Below are positions 34,032 through 43,810 of a DNA stretch of 64,000 nucleotides, piece after piece; position 1 is the stretch's first letter, and each line of letters starts with the position of its first letter. Source of the DNA: JAMQPK01 sp963761975 (GTDB taxonomy: Bacteria > Acidobacteriota > Vicinamibacteria > Vicinamibacterales > JAMQPK01); contig CAVXIR010000004.1 of the NCBI GenBank assembly GCA_963761975.1, forward strand, positions 1,240,001 through 1,304,000, given 5' to 3'. Position numbers and translations under genes: made by a program. The notes beneath the pieces are model-generated. The model was not told the DNA's origin and did not search any database. It saw only the letters and a program-made list of their open reading frames with translations.

Positions 34032-35132
34032 TCACATCAGAGGTCTTATCGGTACATTGAGTCGATAAGCCGTGTCGTTCGACGCCACGACCAGTCCGCC
34101 GGTCGGATCGAACGCGACACCGACGAGCGACTGACCCGCAACGACGAGCTCTGTCGTGCCATCCGGCCGAACGCGATAGAGTCCATTCGAACCCGCCAGC
34201 GCTTCCACGACGTAGAGCGCCCCTTGCGAATCGAAGGCAATCCCCTGCGGGCGCCCGAATCGTGAGTAGACGCGGTCGATGGCTCCGGTGTTGGGATCGA
34301 GGCGGTACACGTGATCGTATGGTCCGAGCGTCGGCGCTGAAATGTACACGCAGTCGTCGGGCCCGACCGTGAGATGAAATGCCGCCACGCTCGGCGGCAG
34401 CGTGGCGATGGCGTTGACGGTTCGATCGCGCCGTACGGCGAACACCGTGCCGGATCGATCGCCGACATACAGCACGCCGTTCCGGTCGAACGCGAGGCCG
34501 CACGCGATGCCAAGATCGCTCGCATACGGCTCGTGCGTGCCGTTCGGAAAGATGCGATAGATCGACCCTTCGAAACGGCTCGACACATAGAGCTGGCCCG
34601 TCTCGTCGAACGTCATCGAAGTCGGGTTCACGATGCCTGAGACGTACGACTCGCGGCGTCCGTTCGGACCCACACGAAAGATCGAAACCGGTACTTCCTG
34701 GCCACGCGTCCCACTGTACGTAACGTACAGATTTCCTTCACGATCGAACACCGGGTTGTCGACCTGATGGAGACCTGTCGCGAGCGGAATGCCGATTTCG
34801 AGGAGCGCCGTCTCACCCGGCACGTCAGCGATGCGCACGGCGGTCTGTCCGCCATCGAGTCCGCCCGGCACAAGGACGGAAATCGTCGACGACGACGCGT
34901 ACACAGGACGTGCGTGGGTTTCGCCGATTGTGACGTCGGGAAGGTGCGGTCGATCGACCGGAAACCCGGATCCGTGGATGCTGACACGGCCACCTTCCAC
35001 GGCCCAGTGAGGTTGAATTGAAGTGAGACGCGTCAAACGATCAACGTGGAGCTCCGCCCCACACCCCGGCTCATCACGATTCGTCGAGCTCGGCGTTCCA
35101 ATAGAGGAAATCGCGCCAGCTGTCTGGCGCAT
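34032..35132 (-). CDS. IPT/TIG plus NHL/SMP-30-like beta-propeller protein
   Basis: About 335 to 366 residues. An N-terminal TIG/IPT-like domain (IQPHWAVEGGRVSIHGSGFP) is followed by six-bladed propeller repeats: NPVFDREGNLYVTYSG, NPTSMTFDETGQLYVSSRFE, GLAFDRNGVLYVGDRSG, GIAFDSQGALYVVEALAG and GVAFDPTGGLVVASND. These are gluconolactonase/NHL-type blades that bind ligands or proteins; no catalytic residues can be assigned. The frame extends to 35132 into the HNH gene, which is unlikely; TTG 35036 after GGAG is a better start. No signal peptide is visible with either start, which is unusual for this type. Confidence 0.7.
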   Translation of the reverse strand: MRQTAGAISSIGTPSSTNRDEPGCGAELHVDRLTRLTSIQPHWAVEGGRVSIHGSGFPVDRPHLPDVTIGETHARPVYASSSTISVLVPGGLDGGQTAVRIADVPGETALLEIGIPLATGLHQVDNPVFDREGNLYVTYSGTRGQEVPVSIFRVGPNGRRESYVSGIVNPTSMTFDETGQLYVSSRFEGSIYRIFPNGTHEPYASDLGIACGLAFDRNGVLYVGDRSGTVFAVRRDRTVNAIATLPPSVAAFHLTVGPDDCVYISAPTLGPYDHVYRLDPNTGAIDRVYSRFGRPQGIAFDSQGALYVVEALAGSNGLYRVRPDGTTELVVAGQSLVGVAFDPTGGLVVASNDTAYRLNVPIRPLM

Positions 35133-35607
35133 TGCGTAAACCGATCGTAATGCGAATCGCCGGAACCGATTCGGGGCGCTTCGGATATTTCACCAGGTGC
35201 ATGCCGGCCTCGGCAGGCGTACGTCCCCCCTTGCGGCGGTTGCACGTCACGCAGCAGGTGACGATGTTCTCCCAGTCTTTCCTGCCCCCGTGCGCGACCG
35301 GCACGACGTGGTCGAACGTCAGCTCGCTGGTGGAAAAGGCCTCGCCGCAATACTGGCACGCGTGGTTGTCGCGCGCATAGATGTTCGCCCTCGAAAACGG
35401 TACGTAATCGAAGCGTCTTTTGATCTTGATGTAGCGGAGGAGGCGGATGACGGAAGGCAGCTTGATGCTGAAGGATACTGCCCTAATCTCCCGGTCGTAG
35501 ACCGAGATCACCTCCACTTTTCCCTGGCAAAGCAGAGTGATAGCCTTTTGCCAGTTAACAACCTTGAGAGGTTCGTACGTCGCGTTGAGAAGGAGTGTTT
35601 GCTCCAT
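35074..35607 (-). CDS. HNH endonuclease
   Basis: A 177-residue protein of the widespread stand-alone bacterial HNH group. The N-terminal domain MEQTLLLNATYEPLKVVNWQ is followed by the nuclease: RDNHACQYCG (first zinc Cys pair), LTFDHVVPVAHGG (catalytic His), WENIVTCCVTCNRRKGGRTP (Asn and second Cys pair) and EAGMHLVKYPKRP. The role of this group is not settled and it is not part of a restriction system here. A good minus-strand promoter lies at 35658-35686. The start is ATG 35607. Confidence 0.92.
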   Translation of the reverse strand: MEQTLLLNATYEPLKVVNWQKAITLLCQGKVEVISVYDREIRAVSFSIKLPSVIRLLRYIKIKRRFDYVPFSRANIYARDNHACQYCGEAFSTSELTFDHVVPVAHGGRKDWENIVTCCVTCNRRKGGRTPAEAGMHLVKYPKRPESVPAIRITIGLRNAPDSWRDFLYWNAELDES

Positions 35608-35657
35608 TTATTTGTCGCGGGCCCCAACGGCCCGACGCCCCGGGGGCGCCTATAATG

Positions 35658-35686
35658 ATTTTCGCTGGCAAGTGCAAGCCTGTCAA
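35658..35686 (-). promoter_or_regulatory. sigma70-like promoter of the HNH gene
   Basis: Minus strand: perfect -35 TTGACA (35686-35681), 17-base spacer, then GAAAAT (35663-35658), four of six for -10. Transcription would begin near 35650 and leave a leader of about 45 bases. A TATAAT on the plus strand (35651-35656) in the same region has no -35 partner. Confidence 0.45.
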
Positions 35687-35737
35687 GTTACTGTGGGGAC
35701 TGTACTTCCGGCACAAGAGCGCCGATAATTCACACCG

Positions 35738-36385
35738 ATGCGTTGTTCCCCCTTAATAATGATGGCCGTCCTGGCCGTCTCGTCGGCGGCATGCGCCACC
35801 ACGGGCGCAGTACCTCGCCCATTTCCAGGGGCAACGACGGTCGCGACAGCGGGTACCACAGGCACGACACCCACGCCTGACACGACGGCCGCGGCTGGTG
35901 AAGACACCGCCCCCGACGAGCTCATCCCTCCTGTTACACCGAATTTACCTGGCCAAGGATTCGACGGGCGGGTGATCGCGCAGTTGGCGATGGGTTTCCG
36001 CGGCGTGCCCTACCGGCTTGGGGGCACCGATCCCACCGGATTCGACTGTAGCGGTTTGGTGCAGTACGTGTTCGCCCAATATGGCATCGCCGTGCCTCGC
36101 ATCGTCGAGGAGCAATACGAGCGGGGCAACAAGATCGAGCCGTCCGACATCGAGCCCGGCGATCTGATTTTTTTCGACACGAAGCGATGGGGCCACGGCG
36201 CCTCACATGTGGCCATTTCCATCGGCGGCGACAGCTTCGTGCATGCCCCGAACTCGACCGGCGTCGTGCGCGTCGAAACACTCGGCTCCTCCTATTGGGG
36301 ATCGAGATATATCGGCATCCGCCGAATCAGCACACACGATTCCTCGAGCTCGAAATCTGCCGTTCCTGACCGCCCAATCGATTGA
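35738..36385 (+). CDS. NlpC/P60 family cell-wall peptidase lipoprotein
   Basis: A 215-residue lipoprotein (MRCSPLIMMAVLAVSSAACA, Cys19). A Thr/Ala/Pro-rich linker (about 22-70) leads to a C-terminal NlpC/P60 domain with catalytic Cys104 in DPTGFDCSGLVQYVF, His157 in GASHVAISIGG and His169 in SFVHAPNSTGVV. These enzymes cut D-glutamyl-meso-diaminopimelate bonds in peptidoglycan peptides. The lipid anchor puts it on a membrane facing the periplasm. It is a single gene between the HNH gene (divergent) and a convergent decayed gene. Confidence 0.92.
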   Translation: MRCSPLIMMAVLAVSSAACATTGAVPRPFPGATTVATAGTTGTTPTPDTTAAAGEDTAPDELIPPVTPNLPGQGFDGRVIAQLAMGFRGVPYRLGGTDPTGFDCSGLVQYVFAQYGIAVPRIVEEQYERGNKIEPSDIEPGDLIFFDTKRWGHGASHVAISIGGDSFVHAPNSTGVVRVETLGSSYWGSRYIGIRRISTHDSSSSKSAVPDRPID

Positions 36386-36397
36386 GTCTGCCTCGCC

Positions 36398-36753
36398 CTA
36401 CTGTTTCTTTTCGAGCACGATGATGGTCGTGAACTTACGGCCGGTCACAGCGTCAGAGCCGTTGACTGTCACGGTCATCACTGTTCCATCTGCGGATACG
36501 GCATTGCGCGCGGTCTGCACGACTTTGCCATCGCGTTTCAAGAGCGCGTCGAATGTGTTGGCGTCGACTAGGCGTATCCTCGCGCATCCGACAGGATGAC
36601 GTACTCGCGCGTCTGGCTCGCGGGCGCGGGGCCCGGATCGAATTTCGACTTCGACACGTTCATCCGCCACGTGCCGACGTGCGGGACGTTTTGAGCTGCC
36701 AGGACAACAGTCAACACCGCCGTCAGTGCTACTATGCGCGCTATGCGATGCAT
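36398..36753 (-). pseudogene. small secreted protein, internally deleted and frameshifted
   Basis: Start ATG 36753 gives MHRIARIVALTAVLTVVLAA (signal peptide) and then HVGTWRMNVSKSKFDPGPAP, the opening of a common small acidobacterial secreted protein. After REYVILSDARGY the frame stops, and the expected C-terminal part (RLVDANTFDALLKRDGK; ADGTVMTVTVNGSDAVTGR) follows in another frame. Relative to relatives as I remember them about 40 residues are missing at the junction (near 36575), so this looks like a deletion rather than a single-base error. Function is unknown even for intact relatives. Confidence 0.55.
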
Positions 36754-37418
36754 CCTCACCCTCACGTTTGTGTTGCTGGTCGTCACGGCGCCCATCGCCG
36801 GTCAGGTGAAGGGGCCGGTTGCACCTGCCGTGACCACGGAACAGATTGCGCTTAGTGAATCGCTGGCGCCCAAATTCGACGAGTCAGCGGCGAAAGAGCA
36901 ACGCCGGCTCGAGGTGTTCGCCGATCGTCCGCTCGGCGGCGTCATCCAGCGATCGTTCAACATCTTTACGAATTATCTCGTGATGTCTGCTGAGATGATG
37001 CCCGAATCAGGCTACGCATTCCGTCCGACGCCCGAGGTGCGGACCTTCGGCGAACAGATCAACCACGCGACGAGTACCCAGGTACTCATTCTGCAACCAG
37101 ACCGGTCTGCCGCCAGGGATCCAGAAGCAGACGGCTCCGATTCCCGCACCGGCTTCAAAGGCCGCCATCGTCGCCGCATTCAAAGAGTCGACCGCGTACT
37201 GCGACCGCATCCTCGGCGCGGCGACCGAATCGTGGTTGATGGAAGTCGTCCCCGCCGTCGGCGGACCTTCGAGCGGGCAGATTCGAGGGATACGTGCGCA
37301 CATCTTCATCTACAACGTCGTACACAGCGCCGAAGACTACGGAACGATCACAACCTATCTGCGCATGCAGGGCGTCGTGCCGCCGTCCACCGCCCTGCAT
37401 CCCGCACCGAAAAAGTAG
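36743..37418 (+). pseudogene. DinB-family protein with signal peptide, frameshifted
   Basis: Frame one: MRCILTLTFVLLVVTAPIAG signal peptide, then FNIFTNYLVMSAEMMPESGY and FRPTPEVRTFGEQINHATS, a DinB/DUF664 four-helix start with the metal-site His in INHATS. After T-Q the frame is lost by one surplus base at about 37081 between two GTAC sites. The right frame resumes as YSFCNQTGLPPG and continues through KAAIVAAFKESTAYCDRILG, GIRAHIFIYNVVHSAEDYGT (further His ligands) and TYLRMQGVVPPSTALHPAPK. Intact relatives are metal-binding proteins of unknown role. An alternative start is ATG 36734. Confidence 0.8.
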
Positions 37419-37538
37419 TGTCCGGCAATTGTCGCCATGATGGATCTCTGGGCTCGTCGTCAGGACGGCGAAAAAATCGGCCGCGAAGTAGCCGGGTCTG
37501 AAAAAACGCAAGACCCGGCCTACATCACAAATCCCCAA

Positions 37539-39626
37539 TCACTGTGAGGGCACGCGAAAGGCGATGAGCTCGCCCGAATAACCAGCGCCACTGACCGCAA
37601 CGACGATGTACTGCCTGCCGTTCAGCATGTAGGTCATCGGCGATCCCGTTTGCGGCGCGGGCAGGTACACCGCACCCACCTCTTTGCCCGTCGCCTTGTC
37701 GTACGCGCGCAGCATTGCACCGCGTGCGCCAGTGGGGGTTGGACCGAACCCAGCTTCACCTGAGACGACCAGTGTCTTGGTTGTGAGCGAACCAACGACG
37801 CCGGGACGTCCGGTACGCGGGATGTTCAGCCCCTTGAGCGCCGCATGATTCTTGATGGTGTCGGGCGTCTCGCCGTGTGGCACCTGCCAGAGGATTTCTC
37901 CTTTGGCGAGATCAATGGCGCTCAGCTGTCCATACGGCGGTTTTACGATCGGCAGGCCCTGGACGGTCAGTCCCGGCGCGCCGCCTCCTTCTCCAGCCGG
38001 GGCAGCCGCCGCAGCTGCCGGCGTGGTACCGGGGGCAATCGCTCTGTCGCCGCCCGCCGCCGATCCGGTACCGCCCGTCGTCCGTGCGCCGGTCAGCGCG
38101 TTCCCGACGACATACGCGAGGTCATTCTTCGACGGATCGCGAGGCGGCACGAGGCCGAGCTGACTGACGGATTTCTGTGAGTTCACATAAAGAATGTTGG
38201 TGTCCGGATCGTACGAGCCGCCGGGCCAGTTGGTGCCGCCACCGGCAGCTGCCAGCACGAGCGTCGCCAACGGACCTTCTGGTTTGCTGACGACCGGAGG
38301 CGTGAAGATCGGCCCGATCTTGTAACGCGAAATCACCTTCATCCCTTCGGCGCGAAGCTCGGGCGTAAAGTCGATGAGATCGTCGACCACGAAGCCCTGC
38401 CGGTCGTAGTTGAACGGCTGGCCTCGCCCGTTGAGCGGGAACGGCTGAGTCGGCGAGTAATACTCGCCAGGCACATCACCTTTCGGAACCGGCCGCTCTT
38501 CGATCGGCCAGAGCGGCTGTCCGGTGACGCGGTCGAACACGTACATGAAGGCCTGCTTGGTGGGCTGAGCCACCGCCTTGATGATTTTTCCGTCGCGTCT
38601 GATGTCGACCAGTATCGGCGCGCAGGGAATGTCGTGATCCCAGATTCCGTGGTGCACCAGCTGGTAGTGCCACTTGCGCTTTCCGGTCTGCAGGTCGACG
38701 GCGACCAGACTCTCGGCGAACAGATTGTTGCCGGGCCGATCGGCGCCGAAATAGTCGCCGGTCGCGCTTTCCACCGGCAGATACGCAATCTGCAACTCGG
38801 GATCGATGCTGATTTGACCCCATGCGCCGGTGTTGCCGGTGTACGCCCACGAATCCTTCAGCCATGTGTCGTTGCCGAACTCGCCGGGCTGCGGAATCGT
38901 GTGAAAAATCCACAACCGTTTGCCGGTGCGCACATCGAAGCCGCGGATATATCCCTTCACATTCGTCTTGCCGGTCGGCACGCCACCGGAACGATGCGCC
39001 GCTCCGACAACGACAACGTTACCGGCGACCATCGGCGTCGCGTGCAGCCCGATCTCGCCCGATATCGGATCGATCTGTTGATCGTTGTTCTGCTTCAGGT
39101 CGACGATGCCGTCATTGCCGAACGTCGGGACGCGCATGCCGGTTTTCGCGTTCAGCGCGACGAGCTGATAGCCCGGCGTGACGTAGAGAATCCGTTCCTC
39201 TTTGCCGTCGGTCCAGTACGCGAGCCCTCGCCCCGAAAGCTGCCGCGGCGCGGCGGCGCCGCGCGGACCTTCGCGCTCGCTGTGCATCCACAGCTCTTCA
39301 CCTGTCTCCGGATCGAGCGCCACGACCGCACGCCGGCTGCCGGCTGTCGAATACAACACGCCGTTGGCCATGACGGGCGTCGACTCGAACATGAACTCGG
39401 GCCTGGGCCCGAGGTGATCGGCCTTGAATCGCCATGCAACCGTCAGCTTGCTGAAGTTCCCGGCGTTGATTTGATCGAGTGGCGCGTAGCGTGTGTGTCC
39501 GGTGTCGCCGCCGTACGCACGCCACTCGCCGTTGGTGGCGCCCGTCTGCCCCTTCACGCCAATCGTTGTCAGGCTCAACGCCACAACGACCGCAAATACC
39601 ACCAGGCGAGAACACGACCTTCGCAT
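37539..39626 (-). CDS. PQQ-binding beta-propeller dehydrogenase
   Basis: A 695-residue exported quinoprotein (signal peptide about 1-26). It has the eight-bladed propeller with tryptophan-docking-type repeats: TVAWRFKADHLGPRPEFMFE, VVALDPETGEELWMHS, KTGKRLWIFHTIPQPGEFGN, LQTGKRKWHYQLVHHGIWDH and DLAKGEILWQVPHGE. This is the membrane-free glucose/alcohol dehydrogenase type that uses PQQ to oxidise sugars or alcohols in the periplasm; no haem c domain is present. An Ala/Gly/Pro-rich insert lies around 540-580. CAGGAGC lies seven bases before the ATG. Substrate cannot be told from sequence. Confidence 0.9.
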   Translation of the reverse strand: MRRSCSRLVVFAVVVALSLTTIGVKGQTGATNGEWRAYGGDTGHTRYAPLDQINAGNFSKLTVAWRFKADHLGPRPEFMFESTPVMANGVLYSTAGSRRAVVALDPETGEELWMHSEREGPRGAAAPRQLSGRGLAYWTDGKEERILYVTPGYQLVALNAKTGMRVPTFGNDGIVDLKQNNDQQIDPISGEIGLHATPMVAGNVVVVGAAHRSGGVPTGKTNVKGYIRGFDVRTGKRLWIFHTIPQPGEFGNDTWLKDSWAYTGNTGAWGQISIDPELQIAYLPVESATGDYFGADRPGNNLFAESLVAVDLQTGKRKWHYQLVHHGIWDHDIPCAPILVDIRRDGKIIKAVAQPTKQAFMYVFDRVTGQPLWPIEERPVPKGDVPGEYYSPTQPFPLNGRGQPFNYDRQGFVVDDLIDFTPELRAEGMKVISRYKIGPIFTPPVVSKPEGPLATLVLAAAGGGTNWPGGSYDPDTNILYVNSQKSVSQLGLVPPRDPSKNDLAYVVGNALTGARTTGGTGSAAGGDRAIAPGTTPAAAAAAPAGEGGGAPGLTVQGLPIVKPPYGQLSAIDLAKGEILWQVPHGETPDTIKNHAALKGLNIPRTGRPGVVGSLTTKTLVVSGEAGFGPTPTGARGAMLRAYDKATGKEVGAVYLPAPQTGSPMTYMLNGRQYIVVAVSGAGYSGELIAFRVPSQ

Positions 39627-39674
39627 AGGGCGCTCCTGTCTTAAGAGGAATTCGGCGTCATTATATGCCGCATT

Positions 39675-42600
39675 TCAAAAGCCCACCCTGGCGCCAATCT
39701 GCATCTCGCGTGGGTTCTTCGCACTGAAAATGCGGCCGAAGTTGGCTGTCCCGAATATCCGGTTGGGTATATCGAAGTTCGTGCGGTTCAGCGCGTTGAA
39801 CATTTCCCAGCGGAGCTCGAGTTCTGAACGCCCGGCCAGCCGCCAGGTTCGCGCAATCGACAGATCGAGGCTGGCATATCCCGGCCCGAGCACACTGTTG
39901 CGTGGCGCGCTTCCGAAGGTAGACGGCGCCGGCAGCGAAAACGCCGAGACATCGAACCAGCGATCTGGAGTCCGCTCGCTCCCAGGAAGGTTGGCGTCGC
40001 GCGCCTGATCGGGGCGCTGCGCCGGCCCTGCGCCGATGTTCGCCTGATCCACGCCGAGGTTGACAGTGAACGGAGCGCCCGACTGAGCCAGAAACGCCGC
40101 GCTGATGCGCCAGTCACCCGGCAACTGATACGTGGCGCTCGCGACGAACAGATGACGATGATCGAAGCTGGAATTCGCCCATTCGCCGCTCTCATCGAAG
40201 ACGTTGCGCACGTTCTGCGGAACATTGGTCTCCGCCTCGGTCGCGCCCGGACTCGACGCGTCGTCTTTTGAGGTCGAGAGCGTGTAGCTCAAGCTGTACG
40301 AATAGTTGCTGCGTGGCCGCTGACCCAGCTTGAACGTCAGGCCGTGGTAAATCGATTTCCCGTCGAATCTGATCGATCGTATCGGACCCAGTTGCGGTAT
40401 GGGCCGCCGTGCCTGAATCGACCCCGATCCAGGCTCCGGCACGTTGTGGACTGTGGCATTGTCCGCACCGAGCGTCCACGACCCCATGTACGACACTTCG
40501 GCCACGGCGGCCGGAAACATCTGATACTGGAGCCCGCCGCTCCAGGTCTGCGTGTATTCCACCGCGTACGCGTGATCCATGATCGTGGGCGCGATGACGC
40601 CAGTGGGGTCGCTCTCGAGAATGTCGCGCGTCTGGAATACGGGCACGCGCTGCGTTGAGGGGACGTCGACCTGCTTGGTGTAGAAGAACGGCAGGTTACG
40701 TGCGAAGGCGGTCTGCACGCTATAGGCCCACTGGTTGAGGAAGATGCCGTAGCCACCGCGCAGAACAGCGCGATCGTCGTCGAAGGACAGCGCGAAGCCG
40801 GTGCGCGGCGCGAGCCGCAGTTTGCTGGGGCTGAGCAATCCTCGTTCCCAGCCTGCGGCTGCCGACGTTGTGTAAGGAATGGGGATCAGCGGCAACAGTC
40901 TGGCCGCATCCGGATTGAGACCGCCATCCTCGTCGCTCGCGATGACAAACCTGCCTCCCGATGTGACGTAGTCGACCGACGATAAGCGGTTGCCCCTGTC
41001 ACGCATGTGCTGGTTGTATTCGTAGCGCAGCCCGAGATTGACCGTAAGATTCGATCTCAGGCGCCAGTCGTCCTGCGCGTACAGATGCAGCCAGTTCGTG
41101 ACGCCGTCCTCATCGCCTCGCCCGATCCCTGACACGGCCGTCGTCGGGTACCCTAGAAGAAAATCGGCGAACGCATTACCGCTGAACTGACCGGTATAAG
41201 TGAAGACACCTCGCGCGTTGTCTGGCTGCTCGGGCCGGAAACTCAGACGGTAGTAGTAGGCGCCGAATTTCAGGCGATGGCGACCGCGATCGACCATCAG
41301 GCTGTCGTAGATCTCGAAGTGCTCGTTGTTTCGCCGCACGAAGCTCGTCGGATCACCGAAGGTGCTGAAAAGGCCCCGCGTCGACATCTGCGGGAAGCCG
41401 ACGTCGCGCGGATCGCTCGTCACACCGCGAAGGCCGACTTGCGACGCGAAATCGAGCCCCTGGTTCTCGCTCATCTGTCCGCCAGAAACCCGCAGCCACC
41501 CGAACCTGACTTCGTGCATCATCGTCCGGCCGAACGGATGCATATGGCTCACCCCAAGGTTCCGCGCGTTCGTATCGACCAATCGGCCGAATCCCGGCAC
41601 CAGCGTCTCCTGAAGAGCGCTCGTGCCGAACGGCTGGAACTCGTCTGCGTCGAACGTGCTGAACCGCGCAAATAGCTGACCGTCTGTCATGAGCCGCTGA
41701 TCGATTCGCAGGCTCACTTGATGCGCATCTTTGTCGTACCTCTCGACCGACGTCAGGTTCTGTACCGGCGAGTCTGAATCTGGCAGCGGCACATGCTGCA
41801 GAAACGCGACCGCGATCGGATCGAGTCGCGCGGCTGGAATCTGGTTGCCCGGAAATGGGATGCACCCGCCGAACGAGCCCGGATCGCAAATCTGATCGAA
41901 TCCAGAGAGATCCCCGCGACGCTGAGCGTCAGACGGCACCGAAAACGTCCGCGACAACGAGCGTCGCATGCGTTGAGCCTCGTAGCTGGCGAAGAAAAAG
42001 CTGCGATTGTGGGCGAGTGGTCCGCCCAGCGATCCGCCGAACTGATTCTGGCGCAACGGCGGCACAGGCTCGTCCCGCCGATCGAAGTAATTGTGGGCGT
42101 CCAGCCGGTCGTGGCGCGCGAACTCGAACAGAGTGCCGCGCAACGCGTTGGACCCGGACCGCGTCGCCACGTTGATCAACGCCGACGCTTTGCCGCCAAA
42201 CTCTGCCGGATATTGTGACTTCTGAATCTTGAACTCTTCGATCGAATCCACCGACGGATTGATGACGAGGTTGTTGAACAGCTCATCGGTCACCTTCACG
42301 CCGTCCAACAGATAGATGTTGTGACCCGATCGCTGCCCCCCGACGTTTGGCAGCGGCCCGGCCTGCTGCAGCGCATCCCCTCTTGTGCCTCCCGGAGGCA
42401 GCACGACATCCGAGCTCAGTTGCGCCAGTGCGAGAAAGTTGCGGCCGTTCAGCGGCATCTGCACCATCTGACGGTTCTCGACGACGTTGCTGATTTCCGC
42501 GTTGGCCGTCTGCAGCTGCGGCGCGTCGCCGGTCACTTTGATCTCTTCGGTCAGGCCGCCCACATCGAGCGTGAAATCAACGATGGCGGCTTGGCCGAGC

Positions 42601-42896
42601 TGCACAGCCACACCGTCTCGAACGACGCGTCTGAATCCCTGTAGCTCCGCGGTCACGAGATAGACACCGACGCGCAGGTAGGGCTGCAGATATCGGCCGG
42701 CGTCGTCAGTCACCCGAACGGTCCTGCCACCGGTGGCGACGTGCTCGGCCACGACGGTCACACCAGGGAGCACGAATCCCTGAGCGTCGCGCACGATGCC
42801 CGAGATCTCGCCGGTGTTCGATTGAGCCGCGGCCGGCATTTCAGCCGCGAATGCGAAAACCAGCGTCGCGAGGAAAGGCGTCTTGCGCATGGCCAT
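39675..42896 (-). CDS. TonB-dependent receptor with carboxypeptidase-like N-terminal domain (second)
   Basis: A 1073-residue outer-membrane receptor. Signal peptide (AEMPAAAQS), carboxypeptidase regulatory-like domain (GEISGIVRDAQGFVLPGVTV), plug (MVQMPLNGRNFLALAQLSSD; GHNIYLLDGVKVTDELFNNL), barrel with Acidobacteria-type segments (NQFGGSLGGPLAHNRSFFFA; FADFLLGYPTTAVSGIGRGD; RTGFALSFDDDRAVLRGGYG) and C-terminal MQIGARVGF. It imports an unknown ligand. It lies downstream of the VWA gene and upstream of the PQQ dehydrogenase on the same strand, so these may form one unit whose receptor supplies the enzyme or its cofactor. Confidence 0.92.
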   Translation of the reverse strand: MAMRKTPFLATLVFAFAAEMPAAAQSNTGEISGIVRDAQGFVLPGVTVVAEHVATGGRTVRVTDDAGRYLQPYLRVGVYLVTAELQGFRRVVRDGVAVQLGQAAIVDFTLDVGGLTEEIKVTGDAPQLQTANAEISNVVENRQMVQMPLNGRNFLALAQLSSDVVLPPGGTRGDALQQAGPLPNVGGQRSGHNIYLLDGVKVTDELFNNLVINPSVDSIEEFKIQKSQYPAEFGGKASALINVATRSGSNALRGTLFEFARHDRLDAHNYFDRRDEPVPPLRQNQFGGSLGGPLAHNRSFFFASYEAQRMRRSLSRTFSVPSDAQRRGDLSGFDQICDPGSFGGCIPFPGNQIPAARLDPIAVAFLQHVPLPDSDSPVQNLTSVERYDKDAHQVSLRIDQRLMTDGQLFARFSTFDADEFQPFGTSALQETLVPGFGRLVDTNARNLGVSHMHPFGRTMMHEVRFGWLRVSGGQMSENQGLDFASQVGLRGVTSDPRDVGFPQMSTRGLFSTFGDPTSFVRRNNEHFEIYDSLMVDRGRHRLKFGAYYYRLSFRPEQPDNARGVFTYTGQFSGNAFADFLLGYPTTAVSGIGRGDEDGVTNWLHLYAQDDWRLRSNLTVNLGLRYEYNQHMRDRGNRLSSVDYVTSGGRFVIASDEDGGLNPDAARLLPLIPIPYTTSAAAGWERGLLSPSKLRLAPRTGFALSFDDDRAVLRGGYGIFLNQWAYSVQTAFARNLPFFYTKQVDVPSTQRVPVFQTRDILESDPTGVIAPTIMDHAYAVEYTQTWSGGLQYQMFPAAVAEVSYMGSWTLGADNATVHNVPEPGSGSIQARRPIPQLGPIRSIRFDGKSIYHGLTFKLGQRPRSNYSYSLSYTLSTSKDDASSPGATEAETNVPQNVRNVFDESGEWANSSFDHRHLFVASATYQLPGDWRISAAFLAQSGAPFTVNLGVDQANIGAGPAQRPDQARDANLPGSERTPDRWFDVSAFSLPAPSTFGSAPRNSVLGPGYASLDLSIARTWRLAGRSELELRWEMFNALNRTNFDIPNRIFGTANFGRIFSAKNPREMQIGARVGF

Positions 42897-42919
42897 TCGA
42901 ACGGCTTTGCCGTGTATCG

Positions 42920-43810
42920 CTATGGTGCGGAGATGACCTTCAACTGAGCACCGTCGCGATTGACGCGAACGACCGGCGCCACCGGCTTTTTGCCTTTGAC
43001 GGCTGCGCTCGCGTATTCGACCTGATAAATCATCCCCGCCGACTCGTGTGCGTCGTTGATGACGGCAGCGAGGCGCTGCAGCACCTCGAGCAAGCCGGCC
43101 GCCGAGGTGTCTGTAAAAGCGCCGCCGGTGTCGCGAGCCACCATCAAGGTCACCGGCATTTCGGTGAGATTACCGCCGCGAAACGATTTGCCTATCAGCG
43201 GCGTGTTCAGCCTGATGCCGTGCAACGTACCACCGCGCGAGATGAAGTGATCGGCCAGGTGCTTGATCTCTTGCGGGTTGATGTTCTGTGTCGACTCGAA
43301 TCCTTCGGCGGTCACCACGACGAAGACAGGGCGATGATCGGTGGTCTGTCCGAACCGATGAAAGATGTCGTCGATGGTGCGGTGCATCTGGCTCGCCCCG
43401 CTGGTGCCGAACAATTCCCTGGCGGTTTTGATCATCGGCGCCCGGTCGGTCGTGGGCCGCACGCGCACCTGCGGCGTGCCGGCTACGGTCACGAACATCA
43501 TCTCGTGCTGGGCATCGATGGTTTCGAGAAACGTGGCGAGCGCGGTGCGGATTTGACCGATCGGCTGGCGAATAGCTTCGGTGGCATCGACAATCAGCAC
43601 GATGCGGGCGGGCCGGCGCACGAGCGTGGCCGACGCCACTTCGCGCGTTTCGCCGCCTTCGGTAATCTGAAAATCCGTGGGCTTGAGATCGAGCACGGCG
43701 CCACCAGACGCGGCGGCGACGTCGACGAACACACGCCGGCTGGACGGCTGCGCGTGACTGTGCTCGAGCACCAGGGTCCATACGATGACCACCGCCCCGA
43801 CTGTGCGCAT
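42920..43810 (-). CDS. VWA-domain protein (acidobacterial VWFA-related)
   Basis: From ATG 43810 (MRTVGAVVIVWTLVLEHSHA, signal peptide) this is about 296 residues; the longer frame to 43870 adds an unlikely leader. After a beta-sandwich start (VFVDVAAASGGAVLDLKPTD; FQITEGGETREVASATLV) comes a VWA fold, RIVLIVDATEAIRQPIGQIR, with a modified MIDAS (DATEA rather than DxSxS), so metal binding is doubtful. The C-terminal part (GLLEVLQRLAAVINDAHESA) resembles VWFA-related domains of Acidobacteria. Partner and role are unknown; its gene precedes a TonB-dependent receptor gene. Confidence 0.8.
   Translation of the reverse strand: MRTVGAVVIVWTLVLEHSHAQPSSRRVFVDVAAASGGAVLDLKPTDFQITEGGETREVASATLVRRPARIVLIVDATEAIRQPIGQIRTALATFLETIDAQHEMMFVTVAGTPQVRVRPTTDRAPMIKTARELFGTSGASQMHRTIDDIFHRFGQTTDHRPVFVVVTAEGFESTQNINPQEIKHLADHFISRGGTLHGIRLNTPLIGKSFRGGNLTEMPVTLMVARDTGGAFTDTSAAGLLEVLQRLAAVINDAHESAGMIYQVEYASAAVKGKKPVAPVVRVNRDGAQLKVISAP

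Noticed and set aside
35651..35656. TATAAT as a plus-strand promoter for the NlpC/P60 gene
   Set aside because: No -35 element at 16-18 bases and it is 80 bases from the start; the minus-strand promoter explains the AT-rich stretch better.
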